Assembly: GCF_041725775.1 (NCBI RefSeq)
Contig: NZ_JBEUEL010000015.1
Location: 1 to 64,000, forward strand
Direction: 5' to 3'
From: Pueribacillus sp041725775
Lineage (GTDB): Bacteria; Bacillota; Bacilli; Bacillales; UBA6769
DNA: 64,000 nucleotides
This document shows, one piece after another, positions 52,215-62,520 of this stretch. A program made the position numbers and the translations under genes. A model generated the notes under the pieces. It had not been told where the DNA came from. It did not search any database and saw only the letters and a program-made list of their open reading frames with translations. The first letter of the stretch is position 1; each line of letters begins with the position of its first letter.

Positions 52215-52460
52215 GTATAAAGAGCGTCTCCGTGTCAAACGACACAGAGACGCTCTCATTAGCGCGGTCCCACTCTGTTTTACAACGCTTATTAAACTTT
52301 CAAGCATTGTACTTAATGTCCGTTAACGGAGACACCCGCTTTTGCCTAGTTTTTAGCATTTCAACAAAAGACTCTGAGGTGCATTTCAAGATTGTGTTTC
52401 ATAAACCACTCACAGCTCAAGGTGGTTCTCTCTGAATGAAACACTCAATCTTTACTTCTC
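52215..52460 (-). promoter_or_regulatory. T-box riboswitch, Cys-specific, upstream of cysE-cysS
   Basis: The minus strand holds the T-box antiterminator core GTGGGACCGCG (52263-52273) and a terminator stem AGAGCGTCTC-GTGTC (52241-52256 with 52221-52236) ending near T-rich DNA. In the stem I region, GAAATGCACC offers UGC (52381-52383) as specifier, i.e. cysteine. Uncharged tRNA-Cys should allow read-through into cysE-cysS. Confidence 0.92.
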
Positions 52461-52477
52461 CTCATCATAGCTTTCAT

Positions 52478-53947
52478 TTATTCATCGTTATGTTCAAGAA
52501 AAGCTTTTAATCTCGTTTCAATTACGTCTTTACCAATTAACGAGATCGCAACAGGTAATTCTGGTCCTTTCGTTTGTCCTGTTGTTGCAACGCGAATCGG
52601 CATAAATAGACGCTTCCCTTTTTGTCCTGTTCGTTTCTGAACTGCTTTTGTCGCTGCTTTTACTGCTTCAGGAGTAAAATCTTCAATAGCCGAAATTTCA
52701 TCTAGAAACGTTGAAAGCACTTCTTGGACTTGCTCTTCTTGCAGTACTTTCTCTGCTTCTTCATTATACGAGAGATTTGTTTGAAAAAACAAGTTTGTTA
52801 ATTCTACAATTTCAGCCCCGTATGTGAGTTGTTCTTGATATAAAGCGATTAAATCTTCTGCCCATTTTCTTTGTTCTTCTGACATTTGGTCTGGCAACCG
52901 TCCCGCTTCAACTAAATAAGGAAGCGTCAAATGAATAATTCGCTCAAGCGGACTGTTTTTTATATACTGATTATTCATCCAGGCAAGCTTTTGTGTATCA
53001 AAAACAGCAGGTGCTTTAGAAAGCCGTTTCGGATCAAACATCTCGATAAATTGTTCTTTAGAAAAAATTTCTTCCTCACCGACAGGAGACCAACCGAGCA
53101 ACGTAATAAAGTTAAACAAAGCTTCCGGCAAATACCCACGCTCTTCATACTGCTCGATAAATTGAATAATCGTTTCATCACGTTTACTCAATTTTTTTCG
53201 GTTTTCATTCACTATGAGCGTCATATGACCAAACGTCGGCGGTTCCCAATCAAAGGCTTCATAAATCATCAATTGCCGCGGTGTATTGGAGATGTGATCA
53301 TCCCCACGAAGCACGTGAGATATTTTCATAAAGTGATCGTCAATAACGACTGCAAAATTGTACGTTGCAACCCCGTCTTTTTTAATGATGACGAAATCTC
53401 CGATGCCATCTGATTCAAACGATACTTTTTCTTTCACCATATCATCAAACGTATATACTTTTCCATCTGGCACTTTAAAGCGGATGCTCGGTTTACGACC
53501 TTCCGCTTCAAGCTTTGTCCGCTCTTCCTCTGTTAAGTTTCGGCATTTTCCAGAATAGCGCGGCATCTCATGCCGTGCACGCTGTGCTTCCCGTTCAGCT
53601 TCTAGCTCTTCTTCTGTACAGTAACATTTGTAAGCCATTCCTCGCTCTATCAGTTTATCTGCATGTTCTCGATACAAATGCAGCCGTTCAGACTGACGAT
53701 ACGGTCCGTAACCACCATCTTTATCAATGCTTTCATCCCAGTCAATACCAAGCCACGTTAAGTAGTGAAGCTGACTTTGTTCACCACCTTCAATATTTCG
53801 GCTTGCATCCGTATCTTCGATGCGAATAATGAATGTCCCGTTTTGCGAGCGTGCAAATAAATAGTTAAATAATGCTGTCCTTGCATTTCCAATATGTAAA
53901 TGTCCTGTCGGACTCGGTGCATACCTTACTCTAATTTCGTTTCCCAT
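52478..53947 (-). CDS. gltX: Glutamyl-tRNA synthetase
   Basis: GltX charges tRNA-Glu and, in Bacillus, also tRNA-Gln for later amidation by GatCAB. The product (489 residues) has YAPSPTGHLHIGNARTALF (HIGH site), the zinc-type CYCTEEELEAERE region and KLSKRDETI (KMSKS site). ATG 53947 follows AAAGGA by 5 bases; an upstream ATG at 53962 overlaps its own site. Confidence 0.97.
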   Translation of the reverse strand: MGNEIRVRYAPSPTGHLHIGNARTALFNYLFARSQNGTFIIRIEDTDASRNIEGGEQSQLHYLTWLGIDWDESIDKDGGYGPYRQSERLHLYREHADKLIERGMAYKCYCTEEELEAEREAQRARHEMPRYSGKCRNLTEEERTKLEAEGRKPSIRFKVPDGKVYTFDDMVKEKVSFESDGIGDFVIIKKDGVATYNFAVVIDDHFMKISHVLRGDDHISNTPRQLMIYEAFDWEPPTFGHMTLIVNENRKKLSKRDETIIQFIEQYEERGYLPEALFNFITLLGWSPVGEEEIFSKEQFIEMFDPKRLSKAPAVFDTQKLAWMNNQYIKNSPLERIIHLTLPYLVEAGRLPDQMSEEQRKWAEDLIALYQEQLTYGAEIVELTNLFFQTNLSYNEEAEKVLQEEQVQEVLSTFLDEISAIEDFTPEAVKAATKAVQKRTGQKGKRLFMPIRVATTGQTKGPELPVAISLIGKDVIETRLKAFLEHNDE

Positions 53948-53976
53948 CGTTTTCCTTTCCATTCCCTTCAGTCATC

Positions 53977-54462
53977 TTATTGACTCTCAACCTTTTGCAA
54001 CAGGACAACCGCTTGTGCAGCAATCCCTTCTTCCCTTCCGATAAAGCCTAGTTTTTCACCTGTCGTCGCTTTCACATTAATTTGTGACACATCCGCCTCA
54101 ACTAACGATGCGATCGATTTTCGTATCGCTGTAATATACGGTGCTATTTTCGGACGCTGGGCGATAATTGTACAGTCAAGATTTCCAAGGCAATAATCTC
54201 TTGCTTTAATCATTGTCCAAATTTCCTTTAACAATTCTCGTGAATCTGCATCTTTATACGTTACATCTGTATCAGGGAAATGTTTGCCTATATCTCCTAA
54301 CGCAAGCGCCCCAAGGCACGCATCGCTAATCGCGTGCAGTAATACGTCGGCATCCGAATGTCCAAGAAGTCCTTTTTCGTGCGGAATGTCGATGCCACCG
54401 ATAATCAGCTTTCTTCCTGCTTGAAGCTGGTGAATATCAAAACCTTGTCCAATTCGTATCAA
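53977..54462 (-). CDS. ispF: 2-C-methyl-D-erythritol 2,4-cyclodiphosphate synthase
   Basis: IspF closes the cyclic diphosphate in the MEP isoprenoid pathway. The 161-residue product has GQGFDIHQL with the zinc Asp and His, GLLGHSDADVLLHAISDACLG and DIGKHFPDTD. I choose TTG 54462, whose TTGA overlaps the ispD stop and follows GGAAGGG. Confidence 0.95.
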   Translation of the reverse strand: MIRIGQGFDIHQLQAGRKLIIGGIDIPHEKGLLGHSDADVLLHAISDACLGALALGDIGKHFPDTDVTYKDADSRELLKEIWTMIKARDYCLGNLDCTIIAQRPKIAPYITAIRKSIASLVEADVSQINVKATTGEKLGFIGREEGIAAQAVVLLQKVESQ

Positions 54463-55157
54463 AGTGTTCCCTTCCTCCATTTTAAAATCACATTTGCAAA
54501 AATTAAATCTTCCGGTGTCGTCAGCTTTATATTCGTTTCATCACTCATGACAATCGAAACGTCTCGACCAAACGCTTCAACGAGTGAAGCATCATCAGTT
54601 GCCTCGATTTGCTTTTGTTCGGCATGCACATTCGCTTCAAACAAAAGTGAGTAGTGAAATGCTTGCGGTGTTTGCACTGCCCAAAGCTCAGACCGATCGA
54701 CTGTCTCTATAATAACAGATCCGTCGCTCCGTTTAAGTGTGTCTTTAATCGGAACAGCTAAAACGGCTGCACCAGTTGCAGCCGCTTTTTTCGCTACACG
54801 CGAAATCATATCAATCGTAACAAATGGACGTGCACCGTCATGCACAAGCACGAGGGCATCTGCATTTTCTTGCGGAAGAGCTTTCAAACCTGCAAACACG
54901 CTATGTTGCCGTTCCGTTCCACCACTTACTAGACGAACCACTTTTGTAAGATGATATGTTTCAATCAATGCTTGAAATTCATTTTTTTCTTTTTTATTGA
55001 TCACGAGCACGATCTGTTTACAATTCGGATCATTTTGAAAAGTAGATAACGTATGAACGATAACAGGTTTATCTTCTAACTGAATAAATTGTTTGTTTTT
55101 TCCTGCTTGCATCCGCTTCCCTTGTCCTGCTGCAGGAATAATCACTCGATACTCCAC
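54459..55157 (-). CDS. ispD: 2-C-methyl-D-erythritol 4-phosphate cytidylyltransferase
   Basis: IspD couples MEP to CTP, two steps before IspF. The 232-residue product has the nucleotide-binding AAGQGKRMQAGKNKQF (9-24), the DGARPF motif and IKDTLKRSD. It is directly coupled with ispF and follows yacL by 54 bases. Confidence 0.95.
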   Translation of the reverse strand: MEYRVIIPAAGQGKRMQAGKNKQFIQLEDKPVIVHTLSTFQNDPNCKQIVLVINKKEKNEFQALIETYHLTKVVRLVSGGTERQHSVFAGLKALPQENADALVLVHDGARPFVTIDMISRVAKKAAATGAAVLAVPIKDTLKRSDGSVIIETVDRSELWAVQTPQAFHYSLLFEANVHAEQKQIEATDDASLVEAFGRDVSIVMSDETNIKLTTPEDLIFANVILKWRKGTL

Positions 55158-55211
55158 TTTATTGATAAACTCCCTCTCCTTTTATGAAGCTATCGTATAA
55201 TTATATCTATT

Positions 55212-56321
55212 CTATAACGCTTTTTCCATCAGTTTCGGCTTCGCAAAAATCATTCGCCCTGCAGATGTTTGTAACACACTCGTAACGATGACGTCAATCG
55301 TTTTGCCGATATAATTCCGTCCTTCTTCAACAACGATCATCGTGCCATCGTCAAGATAACCAATTCCTTGGTTATGTTCTTTCCCATCTTTGATTACTTG
55401 AACGTTTAATTCCTCTCCAGGAAGCACAACAGGCTTCACAGCATTGGCTAAGTCATTAATATTTAACACAGACACATTTTGAAGTTCACACACTTTATTT
55501 AAGTTAAAGTCGTTCGTGACGACGATGCCATCTGTTAGCTTCGCTAATTTGACAAGTTTGCTATCAACTTCGTGAATCTCTTCAAAATCACCTTCGTAAA
55601 TTTCAACATTGACATCTAGCTCTTTTTGGATTTTATTTAATATATCGAGTCCACGCCGACCTCGGTTTCGCTTTAACGCGTCCGAAGAGTCGGCGATATG
55701 TTGAAGTTCTTCAAGTACGAAGTATGGGATGACAAGCGTTCCTTCTAAAAAGCCTGTTTGACAAATGTCTGCAATTCTACCATCAATAATTACACTTGTA
55801 TCTAATATTTTTAATTTATTCAGTTCTTCTGTTTGTGATCCACCATCTATATCTTTCTTTTTATCTTTTACTTTATTAATGGAAAACAATGAAATAAGTT
55901 CATCACGTTTTTTAAAACCAACTTGGAATCCCCAGTACCCTGCTAATACAGTAATAAAAATCGGTAAAACATCACTCACGATTAAAATTTCCATACCGCT
56001 CAATGAGACGGTAATAAGAAAAGCAACCATTAATCCAAGAACAAGACCAATTGTACCAAACATTAAATCGGCGATAGGAACTTTCACTAATGCTTCTTCA
56101 ACTCGTTTAATTAAACCAACGATATAATCAGATAACCAGTATGTGACTAAAAATAAAATAAGGCCGCCAACAAGTGCTCCAATGTATGGGGAAATAACTA
56201 ACGGAATGGAATTAATGTTAAAGTATGTGAATAAATCAGGAATAAATAACCAGCCAAGCGTAGCTCCAGTAAAGACAAAAAATAATTGCACAAATCGCTT
56301 CAGTAAATTCTCGTTCAACAC
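55212..56321 (-). CDS. yacL: PIN/TRAM-domain membrane protein YacL
   Basis: The product (369 residues) has four N-terminal transmembrane helices (about 9-130), then a PIN-like nuclease domain (ILDTSVIIDGRIADIC, GIVVTNDFNLNKVCEL) and a C-terminal TRAM domain (EGRNYIGKTIDVIVTSVLQT). Acidic residues of the PIN site are present; a substrate is not established for the family. Start GTG 56321, 5 bases after GGAGG. Conserved between disA and ispD in Bacillus. Confidence 0.9.
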   Translation of the reverse strand: MLNENLLKRFVQLFFVFTGATLGWLFIPDLFTYFNINSIPLVISPYIGALVGGLILFLVTYWLSDYIVGLIKRVEEALVKVPIADLMFGTIGLVLGLMVAFLITVSLSGMEILIVSDVLPIFITVLAGYWGFQVGFKKRDELISLFSINKVKDKKKDIDGGSQTEELNKLKILDTSVIIDGRIADICQTGFLEGTLVIPYFVLEELQHIADSSDALKRNRGRRGLDILNKIQKELDVNVEIYEGDFEEIHEVDSKLVKLAKLTDGIVVTNDFNLNKVCELQNVSVLNINDLANAVKPVVLPGEELNVQVIKDGKEHNQGIGYLDDGTMIVVEEGRNYIGKTIDVIVTSVLQTSAGRMIFAKPKLMEKAL

Positions 56322-56438
56322 TTTCACCTCCTTCTATCATTATAAACAGTTTCTATATTTTGAAACCTCTTTTTCAAATTATTTACACACTATTAACAAA
56401 GCTGACATGAATAATTGTACAAGTTCGTCAAATGAACG

Positions 56439-57518
56439 CTAAATATGTCGATCAATAAATACTTGTTCCTGAATTCGTCCTAATCCAGCTTGAATGGCTC
56501 GTGCTCTCACTTCACCAATCCCTTCTACTTCATCTAGTTCACTAATCGAGGCTTTCGTAATCGCACTCAAATTTTTAAAAACTTGCACTAAATTTTCAAT
56601 AACGAGAGATGGAAGTCGCGGAATTTTGTGCAACAAGCGATAGCCTCTTGGACTGATCGCTTCATCGTTTCGGACTGCACTTGATGAAAAACCTAAAAAC
56701 TTCACGACAACTCCTTCTTCTAGTAATTCTTCATTTGATAAAGTTCGAAGTTGTTTCATTACATTATGAGGTTCAATGGAGGTATCTTTTAAATAGTCTC
56801 GAATTAATAAAATGGCATCATGCTCAAGGTTTCCAATAAGCTCTTCAAGTTGCATCTGAATTAACCGACCTTCAGTTCCAAGCTCGTTTACATAGTTTAC
56901 GATCTCTCTCTGGATACGAAGCACAAGTTCAATCCGATGAAGTACTTGAGCAACATCTTGAACGGTTACAAGCTCCTCAAATTCTAATGCACCTAAATTC
57001 GTTAAATCTTGATCGAGCACCGCTCGATACTTTTCCAACGTTTGCAACGCTTGATTCGCTTTCGTTAAAATAACCCCTATTTCTTTTAATGAATATTGGA
57101 CATTCCCTTTATATAACGTGATCACATTTCGGCGCTGAGAAATCGATATGACGAGGCTGCCTGATTGTTTCGCAACTCGTTCTGCGGTTCGATGGCGAAT
57201 TCCTGTTTCTGATGACAATATCGATGTATCCGGAATAAGCTGTGCATTTGCAAATAAAATTCGATTAGCCTCATTATTTAAAATGATCGCCCCGTCCATT
57301 TTTGCTAGTTCATACAAATAGGATGGCATAAATTTACAATCGATCGAAAAGCCACCGTCAACTAACGCTTTCACTTTTTCATCATATCCAACAACGATAA
57401 GCCCACCGGTTTCAGCGCGCAAAATGTTATCAATTCCATCTCGAAGCGGTGTTCCGGGAGCTACAATTTGAAGAATTTCATTAATAATGGCTGTTTTTGA
57501 TTTTATTTTTTCATCCAT
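56439..57518 (-). CDS. disA: DNA-integrity scanning diadenylate cyclase DisA
   Basis: DisA converts two ATP to c-di-AMP while scanning DNA. The 359-residue product has the DAC domain with DGAIIL (about 79-84) and GIRHRTAERVAK (about 110-121), a helical spine, and a C-terminal helix-hairpin-helix (LDEVEGIGEVRARAIQAGL). Length is usual. It is six bases after radA, its known functional partner. Confidence 0.96.
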   Translation of the reverse strand: MDEKIKSKTAIINEILQIVAPGTPLRDGIDNILRAETGGLIVVGYDEKVKALVDGGFSIDCKFMPSYLYELAKMDGAIILNNEANRILFANAQLIPDTSILSSETGIRHRTAERVAKQSGSLVISISQRRNVITLYKGNVQYSLKEIGVILTKANQALQTLEKYRAVLDQDLTNLGALEFEELVTVQDVAQVLHRIELVLRIQREIVNYVNELGTEGRLIQMQLEELIGNLEHDAILLIRDYLKDTSIEPHNVMKQLRTLSNEELLEEGVVVKFLGFSSSAVRNDEAISPRGYRLLHKIPRLPSLVIENLVQVFKNLSAITKASISELDEVEGIGEVRARAIQAGLGRIQEQVFIDRHI

Positions 57519-57524
57519 TGCTCA

Positions 57525-58901
57525 TTATCCCTCCAATGCGTGCTCCATCGCTTCGCTAATCGTATTGACACCGATCACTTGAATGTCTTTCGGTATCGTC
57601 CAACCACCTAAATTTTTTTGTGGCAAGATAACACGTGTGAAACCGAGCTTTACCGCTTCTAACACACGCTGTTCAATTCGTGACACACGCCTTACTTCAC
57701 CCGTTAACCCGATTTCACCAATAATGACATCACCTGGGTTTGTCGGTCGATCACGGAAACTTGAAGCAATACTAACGGCAACCGCAAGGTCGATCGCCGG
57801 TTCGTCAAGACGAACACCGCCTGCAACGTTTAAATATGCATCTTGGGTTTGTAACAGAAGTCCGACACGCTTTTCTAGCACGGCCATCAGCAACGAAACT
57901 CGATTATGGTCAATTCCGGTTGCGGTTCGGCGCGGATTACCGAAGCTTGTCGGTGTAATAAGCGCTTGAATTTCAACCATTAACGTTCGCGTTCCTTCAA
58001 GTGATGCGACAACAGTTGAACCCGATGCTCCCTTCGCACGTTCTTCCAAAAAGATTTCAGACGGATTGAGCACTTCAATAAGCCCATCTTCTTTCATTTC
58101 AAACACACCAAGCTCATTCGTCGATCCAAAACGGTTTTTTACTGCTCGCAATAGGCGATATGCATGGTGACGCTCACCTTCAAAGTAAAGGACAGCATCG
58201 ACCATATGTTCAAGTAATCTTGGTCCTGCGATCGCGCCTTCCTTTGTCACATGGCCTACAATGAAAACGGCAATTCCTTTCGTTTTTGCAATCCGCATCA
58301 GCTGTCCTGTACATTCCCGAACTTGTGAAACGCTTCCAGGTGCACTCGTAACCGTTGGATAAAACATCGTCTGAATGGAATCAATAACAATGAACGTGGG
58401 CTCTAATTTATCGATCGCTTCTTCAATAAATTCGAGGTTCGTTTCAGCTAAGACAAATAACAACGGATCACGAATCCCAATTCGCTCAGCCCTCATTTTT
58501 GTCTGCTTCATCGATTCTTCACCCGATACGTATAAAACCTTCTGTCCATTTGACGCAAGCTGATGCGACGTTTGCAAAAGCAACGTTGACTTCCCAATCC
58601 CTGGATCACCCCCGACTAACACGAGTGAACCTGGCACGATTCCTCCGCCTAAAACACGATTTAATTCTTTCATTTTCGTATCGATTCGTGGTTCTTTCTC
58701 AGATGGCACATCTTGAATGGGCATCGGTTTTTTCCCTGTCTCACTCGCAGCTCCAAGTGAGCCTCTGCTCTTTGTATATGCTCGTTCTACGATCTCTTCT
58801 ACCATGGAATTCCAATTGTTACAGCCAGGGCATTTCCCCATCCACTTCGGCGACTCATAACCGCATTCTTGACAAATAAATTTCGTTTTTTTCTTTGCCA
58901 T
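57525..58901 (-). CDS. radA: DNA repair/branch-migration protein RadA
   Basis: RadA is a RecA-like ATPase that helps process recombination intermediates. The 458-residue product has the zinc finger CQECGY and CPGCNNW (10-29), Walker A GGDPGIGKSTLL, Walker B FIVIDSIQTM, the KNRFGSTNE motif and a C-terminal Lon-like domain without an evident serine-lysine pair. Placed after clpC as in Bacillus. Confidence 0.96.
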   Translation of the reverse strand: MAKKKTKFICQECGYESPKWMGKCPGCNNWNSMVEEIVERAYTKSRGSLGAASETGKKPMPIQDVPSEKEPRIDTKMKELNRVLGGGIVPGSLVLVGGDPGIGKSTLLLQTSHQLASNGQKVLYVSGEESMKQTKMRAERIGIRDPLLFVLAETNLEFIEEAIDKLEPTFIVIDSIQTMFYPTVTSAPGSVSQVRECTGQLMRIAKTKGIAVFIVGHVTKEGAIAGPRLLEHMVDAVLYFEGERHHAYRLLRAVKNRFGSTNELGVFEMKEDGLIEVLNPSEIFLEERAKGASGSTVVASLEGTRTLMVEIQALITPTSFGNPRRTATGIDHNRVSLLMAVLEKRVGLLLQTQDAYLNVAGGVRLDEPAIDLAVAVSIASSFRDRPTNPGDVIIGEIGLTGEVRRVSRIEQRVLEAVKLGFTRVILPQKNLGGWTIPKDIQVIGVNTISEAMEHALEG

Positions 58902-58985
58902 TCCTTCTCCCCAATTTACTTTATTGTTCGATCATAATATAAAGAGTGATGACCGAAAGTAAAAAACTTTCGGTCCATTGGCTCA

Positions 58986-61418
58986 TCACTTCGCTTTCGC
59001 AAGTTCTTTTGCAACATATTCTCCATCTTCTACATCAATCTGGACGTACTTTCCTTTATTGATCGTTCCTTTTAATAATTCCTCGGAAAGTAAATCTTCA
59101 ATATGGCGTTGAATCGCCCGGCGCAACGGCCTTGCTCCATACTCTGGGTCATACCCATCTTCTGCAATTTTTTCTTTCGCTGCTTCTGTAAGTTCAAAAT
59201 CAATTCCTTGTTCATGAAGCCGCTTTTTTAACTGATTCGCCATTAACGTGACGATCTCTTGTAAATGTTTTTTCTCAAGTGAATGGAATACAATCGTTTC
59301 ATCAATTCGGTTAAGGAATTCGGGGCGAAATGCTTTTTTCAATTCATCGAGTACTTTATCTTTCATATCTTTATAGTCTTGATCTGGTCCTTGTATGGTG
59401 AAGCCAACGTATTTATTTCGTTTCAAAGCACTTGCACCGACGTTCGATGTCATAATTAAAATCGTGTTGCGAAAATCGACCGTTCTCCCTTTAGAATCGG
59501 TTAGACGTCCGTCCTCAAGCACTTGCAACAAGATGTTAAACACGTCTGGATGTGCTTTTTCAATTTCATCAAGCAAGATAACCGAATACGGTTTTGTGCG
59601 AACCTTTTCGGTAAGCTGTCCGCCTTCTTCATAACCGACGTACCCTGGAGGCGCACCAACGAGTCTTGATGTCGCATGTTTTTCCATATATTCGGACATA
59701 TCAATTCGAATCACAGCATCTTCTTCCCCAAACATCGCCTCAGCTAACGCACGAGCAAGCTCTGTCTTTCCAACTCCTGTAGGTCCGAGAAAAATGAATG
59801 AACCGATCGGTCGTTTTGGATCTTTTAACCCTGCGCGAGCCCGTCTTACTGCTTGAGATACAGCTTTTACTGCTTCATCTTGACCGATGACTCGCTCATG
59901 AAGAATTTCTTCTAGTTTTAATAAACGTTCTGTTTCTTCTTCCTTCAGTTTCGAAACAGGGATTCCCGTCCAATTTGCAACGACTTTTGCAATATCTTCA
60001 GAAGTCACTTCTTGATTTTCTTGCCCTTGTTTTTCTTTCCATTCATTTTTCGTTTGTTCAACTTCTTCACGTAAGCGCTGTTCATGGTCACGAAGGGAAG
60101 CAGCTTTTTCAAACTCTTGGCTTTGAACAGCAGCATCTTTTTCTTTTCTAACTTCCTCAAGTTTTTGTTCCAATTCTTTCAAATTGGGTGGTGTTGTATA
60201 AGAACGTAGTCTTACTTTTGAGCCGGCTTCGTCAATAAGATCGATCGCTTTGTCCGGGAGAAATCGATCAGAAATATAACGGTCCGAAAGACGAACAGCC
60301 GCTTCAATCGACTCATCCGGGATTGTCACCCGATGGTGTGCTTCGTATCGATCACGTAGACCTCTCAAAATTTGAATCGATTCTTCTAACGTTGGCTCAT
60401 TCACTTGAATCGGTTGAAAACGACGTTCAAGCGCTGCATCTTTCTCAATATATTTTCGATATTCATCTAATGTTGTCGCTCCGATACATTGCAATTCACC
60501 ACGAGAAAGCGCTGGCTTCAATATGTTCGACGCATCGATTGCACCTTCGGCACCACCAGCTCCGATTAACGTGTGCAATTCATCGATGAACAAAATGATG
60601 TTGCCAGCTTGACGAATTTCGTCCATCACTTTTTTCAAACGATCCTCGAATTCACCGCGATATTTTGTACCAGCTACAACCGTTCCCATGTCAAGCGTCA
60701 TCACACGCTTATCACGTAAAATCTCTGGTACTTCATTGTCGACGATTTGTTGAGCCAATCCTTCGGCAATCGCTGTTTTCCCAACACCTGGCTCACCGAT
60801 AATAACTGGATTGTTTTTCGTACGACGACTTAATACTTCAATGACACGTTGAATTTCTTTGCTTCTCCCAATGACAGGATCGAGTCCACCCTCACGTGCC
60901 ACTTGTGTTAAATCGCGCGCCAGACTATCTAGTGTCGGTGTATTCGCATTCGTAATCGCACTTTGGTTGCTCGAGCTTGTTTCATTACTTCCTAACAATT
61001 GAAGCACTTGCTGTCTTGCTTTATTTAAACTAATTCCTAAATTGTTAAGTACCCGTGCAGCAACCCCTTCACCTTCGCGAATTAAACCGAGCAAAATGTG
61101 CTCCGTCCCAACGTAAGAATGCCCTAACTTACGAGCTTCATCCATCGAAAGCTCAATCACTTTTTTCGCTCGTGGTGTATAATGGATTGATTGCACTTTT
61201 TCTGTGCTACTACCAATGAGCGACTCCACTTCTTTTTGAATTTTTTCAGGGTCAAGATTTAAAGCGATTAATGCTTTTGCTGCAATACCTTCTCCTTCAC
61301 GAATAAGTCCTAACAATATATGTTCTGTTCCTACGTTATGATGACCTAATCGGATCGCTTCTTCCTGAGCAAGCGCCAACACTTTTTGCGCTCTTTCTGT
61401 AAATCTTCCAAACATCAT
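58986..61418 (-). CDS. clpC: ClpC ATPase of the Clp protease
   Basis: ClpC unfolds substrates, including McsB-marked arginine-phosphorylated proteins, for ClpP. The 810-residue product has two N-terminal repeats (FTERAQKVLALAQEEA, then YTPRAKKVIELSMDEARKLG), AAA D1 with GEPGVGKTAIAEG, a UVR-containing middle domain (about 415-450), and D2 with GPTGVGKTELARAL. It is the fourth gene of the ctsR operon and is controlled by CtsR. Confidence 0.97.
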   Translation of the reverse strand: MMFGRFTERAQKVLALAQEEAIRLGHHNVGTEHILLGLIREGEGIAAKALIALNLDPEKIQKEVESLIGSSTEKVQSIHYTPRAKKVIELSMDEARKLGHSYVGTEHILLGLIREGEGVAARVLNNLGISLNKARQQVLQLLGSNETSSSNQSAITNANTPTLDSLARDLTQVAREGGLDPVIGRSKEIQRVIEVLSRRTKNNPVIIGEPGVGKTAIAEGLAQQIVDNEVPEILRDKRVMTLDMGTVVAGTKYRGEFEDRLKKVMDEIRQAGNIILFIDELHTLIGAGGAEGAIDASNILKPALSRGELQCIGATTLDEYRKYIEKDAALERRFQPIQVNEPTLEESIQILRGLRDRYEAHHRVTIPDESIEAAVRLSDRYISDRFLPDKAIDLIDEAGSKVRLRSYTTPPNLKELEQKLEEVRKEKDAAVQSQEFEKAASLRDHEQRLREEVEQTKNEWKEKQGQENQEVTSEDIAKVVANWTGIPVSKLKEEETERLLKLEEILHERVIGQDEAVKAVSQAVRRARAGLKDPKRPIGSFIFLGPTGVGKTELARALAEAMFGEEDAVIRIDMSEYMEKHATSRLVGAPPGYVGYEEGGQLTEKVRTKPYSVILLDEIEKAHPDVFNILLQVLEDGRLTDSKGRTVDFRNTILIMTSNVGASALKRNKYVGFTIQGPDQDYKDMKDKVLDELKKAFRPEFLNRIDETIVFHSLEKKHLQEIVTLMANQLKKRLHEQGIDFELTEAAKEKIAEDGYDPEYGARPLRRAIQRHIEDLLSEELLKGTINKGKYVQIDVEDGEYVAKELAKAK

Positions 61419-61449
61419 ATTCGGTTCATCCTCCTTCTACGTATTCGCC

Positions 61450-62517
61450 TTATTGCTCTTTTAATTTTAATGCCTCGCGTATAATCGATGCTCTACGAAT
61501 ATCACGTTCATTCGGACTGAGGCGTTCTCCTGCATATTGCTGTAAAAAGCCTGGTTGAGTTAAGATCATTAACTCATTTAAAATCGTCCGAGATACATCT
61601 TGAATAAGCGAAAGATCGATACCAAGACGAACATCTGACAAACAATTTGCCGCTTCTTTAGAATCGATAATCCGGCTATATTGCAAAACGCCATATGAAC
61701 GATATACACGGTTCTCCAATTGCGTTTTTGAATTTTGCAAAAGCATTTCTCTTGCGTGTCGCTCACGTTCAATGAGCTGTAATACAACGCTTTGCAAGTC
61801 TTCCACTATATCCATTTCCGACTTGCCTAACGTCATTTGATTAGAAATTTGAAAAAGGTTACCTAATGCTTCGCTACCTTCCCCGTAAATTCCTCTTACG
61901 ACAAGCCCTAGTTGATTAATTGCTGGGGCAATTCGGTTTAGTTGTTGTGTTAACACAAGGGCTGGCAAATGCATCATAACCGATGCGCGCATCCCGGTTC
62001 CAACGTTCGTAGGGCAACTTGTCAAGTAGCCTCGCTTTTCATCAAAAGCAAAATCAAGTGTTTCTTCGAGTAAATCATCAATATGATTCGAACGTTCAAG
62101 TACTTCTTTTAATTTTAAACCAGAGGCTAGATGTTGAATACGAATATGGTCCTCTTCATTTATCATAATGCTGATTGACTCATCTGCACTAAGTAGAACA
62201 GCACCATGGGATGCATCATTCGCGAGATGTGGACTAATAAGATGCTTTTCGACTAATACTTGCTTTTGAATCGACTCCATATCTTGCATAAGGATTAGCT
62301 CGAGCTTTGCTAATTCATCGTTTGTATGTTTTCCGATGTGTGACTTTATTTGATTTAATACCGCTTCCCCATCGTGTTTATATGTTAAAAGTGGAAATGT
62401 ATATTCATCAAGGTTCCTTGCTAATCGTATGCGACTACTTAAAACGATATCATCATCTGGCCCCGATTCTTTCATCCATGGACTAATTGCTTCACTAATA
62501 AATCGCTCTAATGACAT
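61450..62517 (-). CDS. mcsB: Protein arginine kinase McsB
   Basis: McsB phosphorylates arginine residues, marking proteins for ClpCP and inactivating CtsR. The 355-residue product resembles phosphagen kinases: DDDIVLSSRIRLARNLDEYTFP near the N-terminus, GTGMRASVMMHLPAL, and RGIYGEGSEALGNLFQISNQ. Three bases separate it from mcsA, which activates it. Confidence 0.95.
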   Translation of the reverse strand: MSLERFISEAISPWMKESGPDDDIVLSSRIRLARNLDEYTFPLLTYKHDGEAVLNQIKSHIGKHTNDELAKLELILMQDMESIQKQVLVEKHLISPHLANDASHGAVLLSADESISIMINEEDHIRIQHLASGLKLKEVLERSNHIDDLLEETLDFAFDEKRGYLTSCPTNVGTGMRASVMMHLPALVLTQQLNRIAPAINQLGLVVRGIYGEGSEALGNLFQISNQMTLGKSEMDIVEDLQSVVLQLIERERHAREMLLQNSKTQLENRVYRSYGVLQYSRIIDSKEAANCLSDVRLGIDLSLIQDVSRTILNELMILTQPGFLQQYAGERLSPNERDIRRASIIREALKLKEQ

Positions 62518-62520
62518 CGA

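Noticed and set aside
52931..53413. Plus-strand frame of 160 codons inside gltX
   Set aside because: Antisense shadow of a conserved synthetase with no ribosome binding site and implausible composition.
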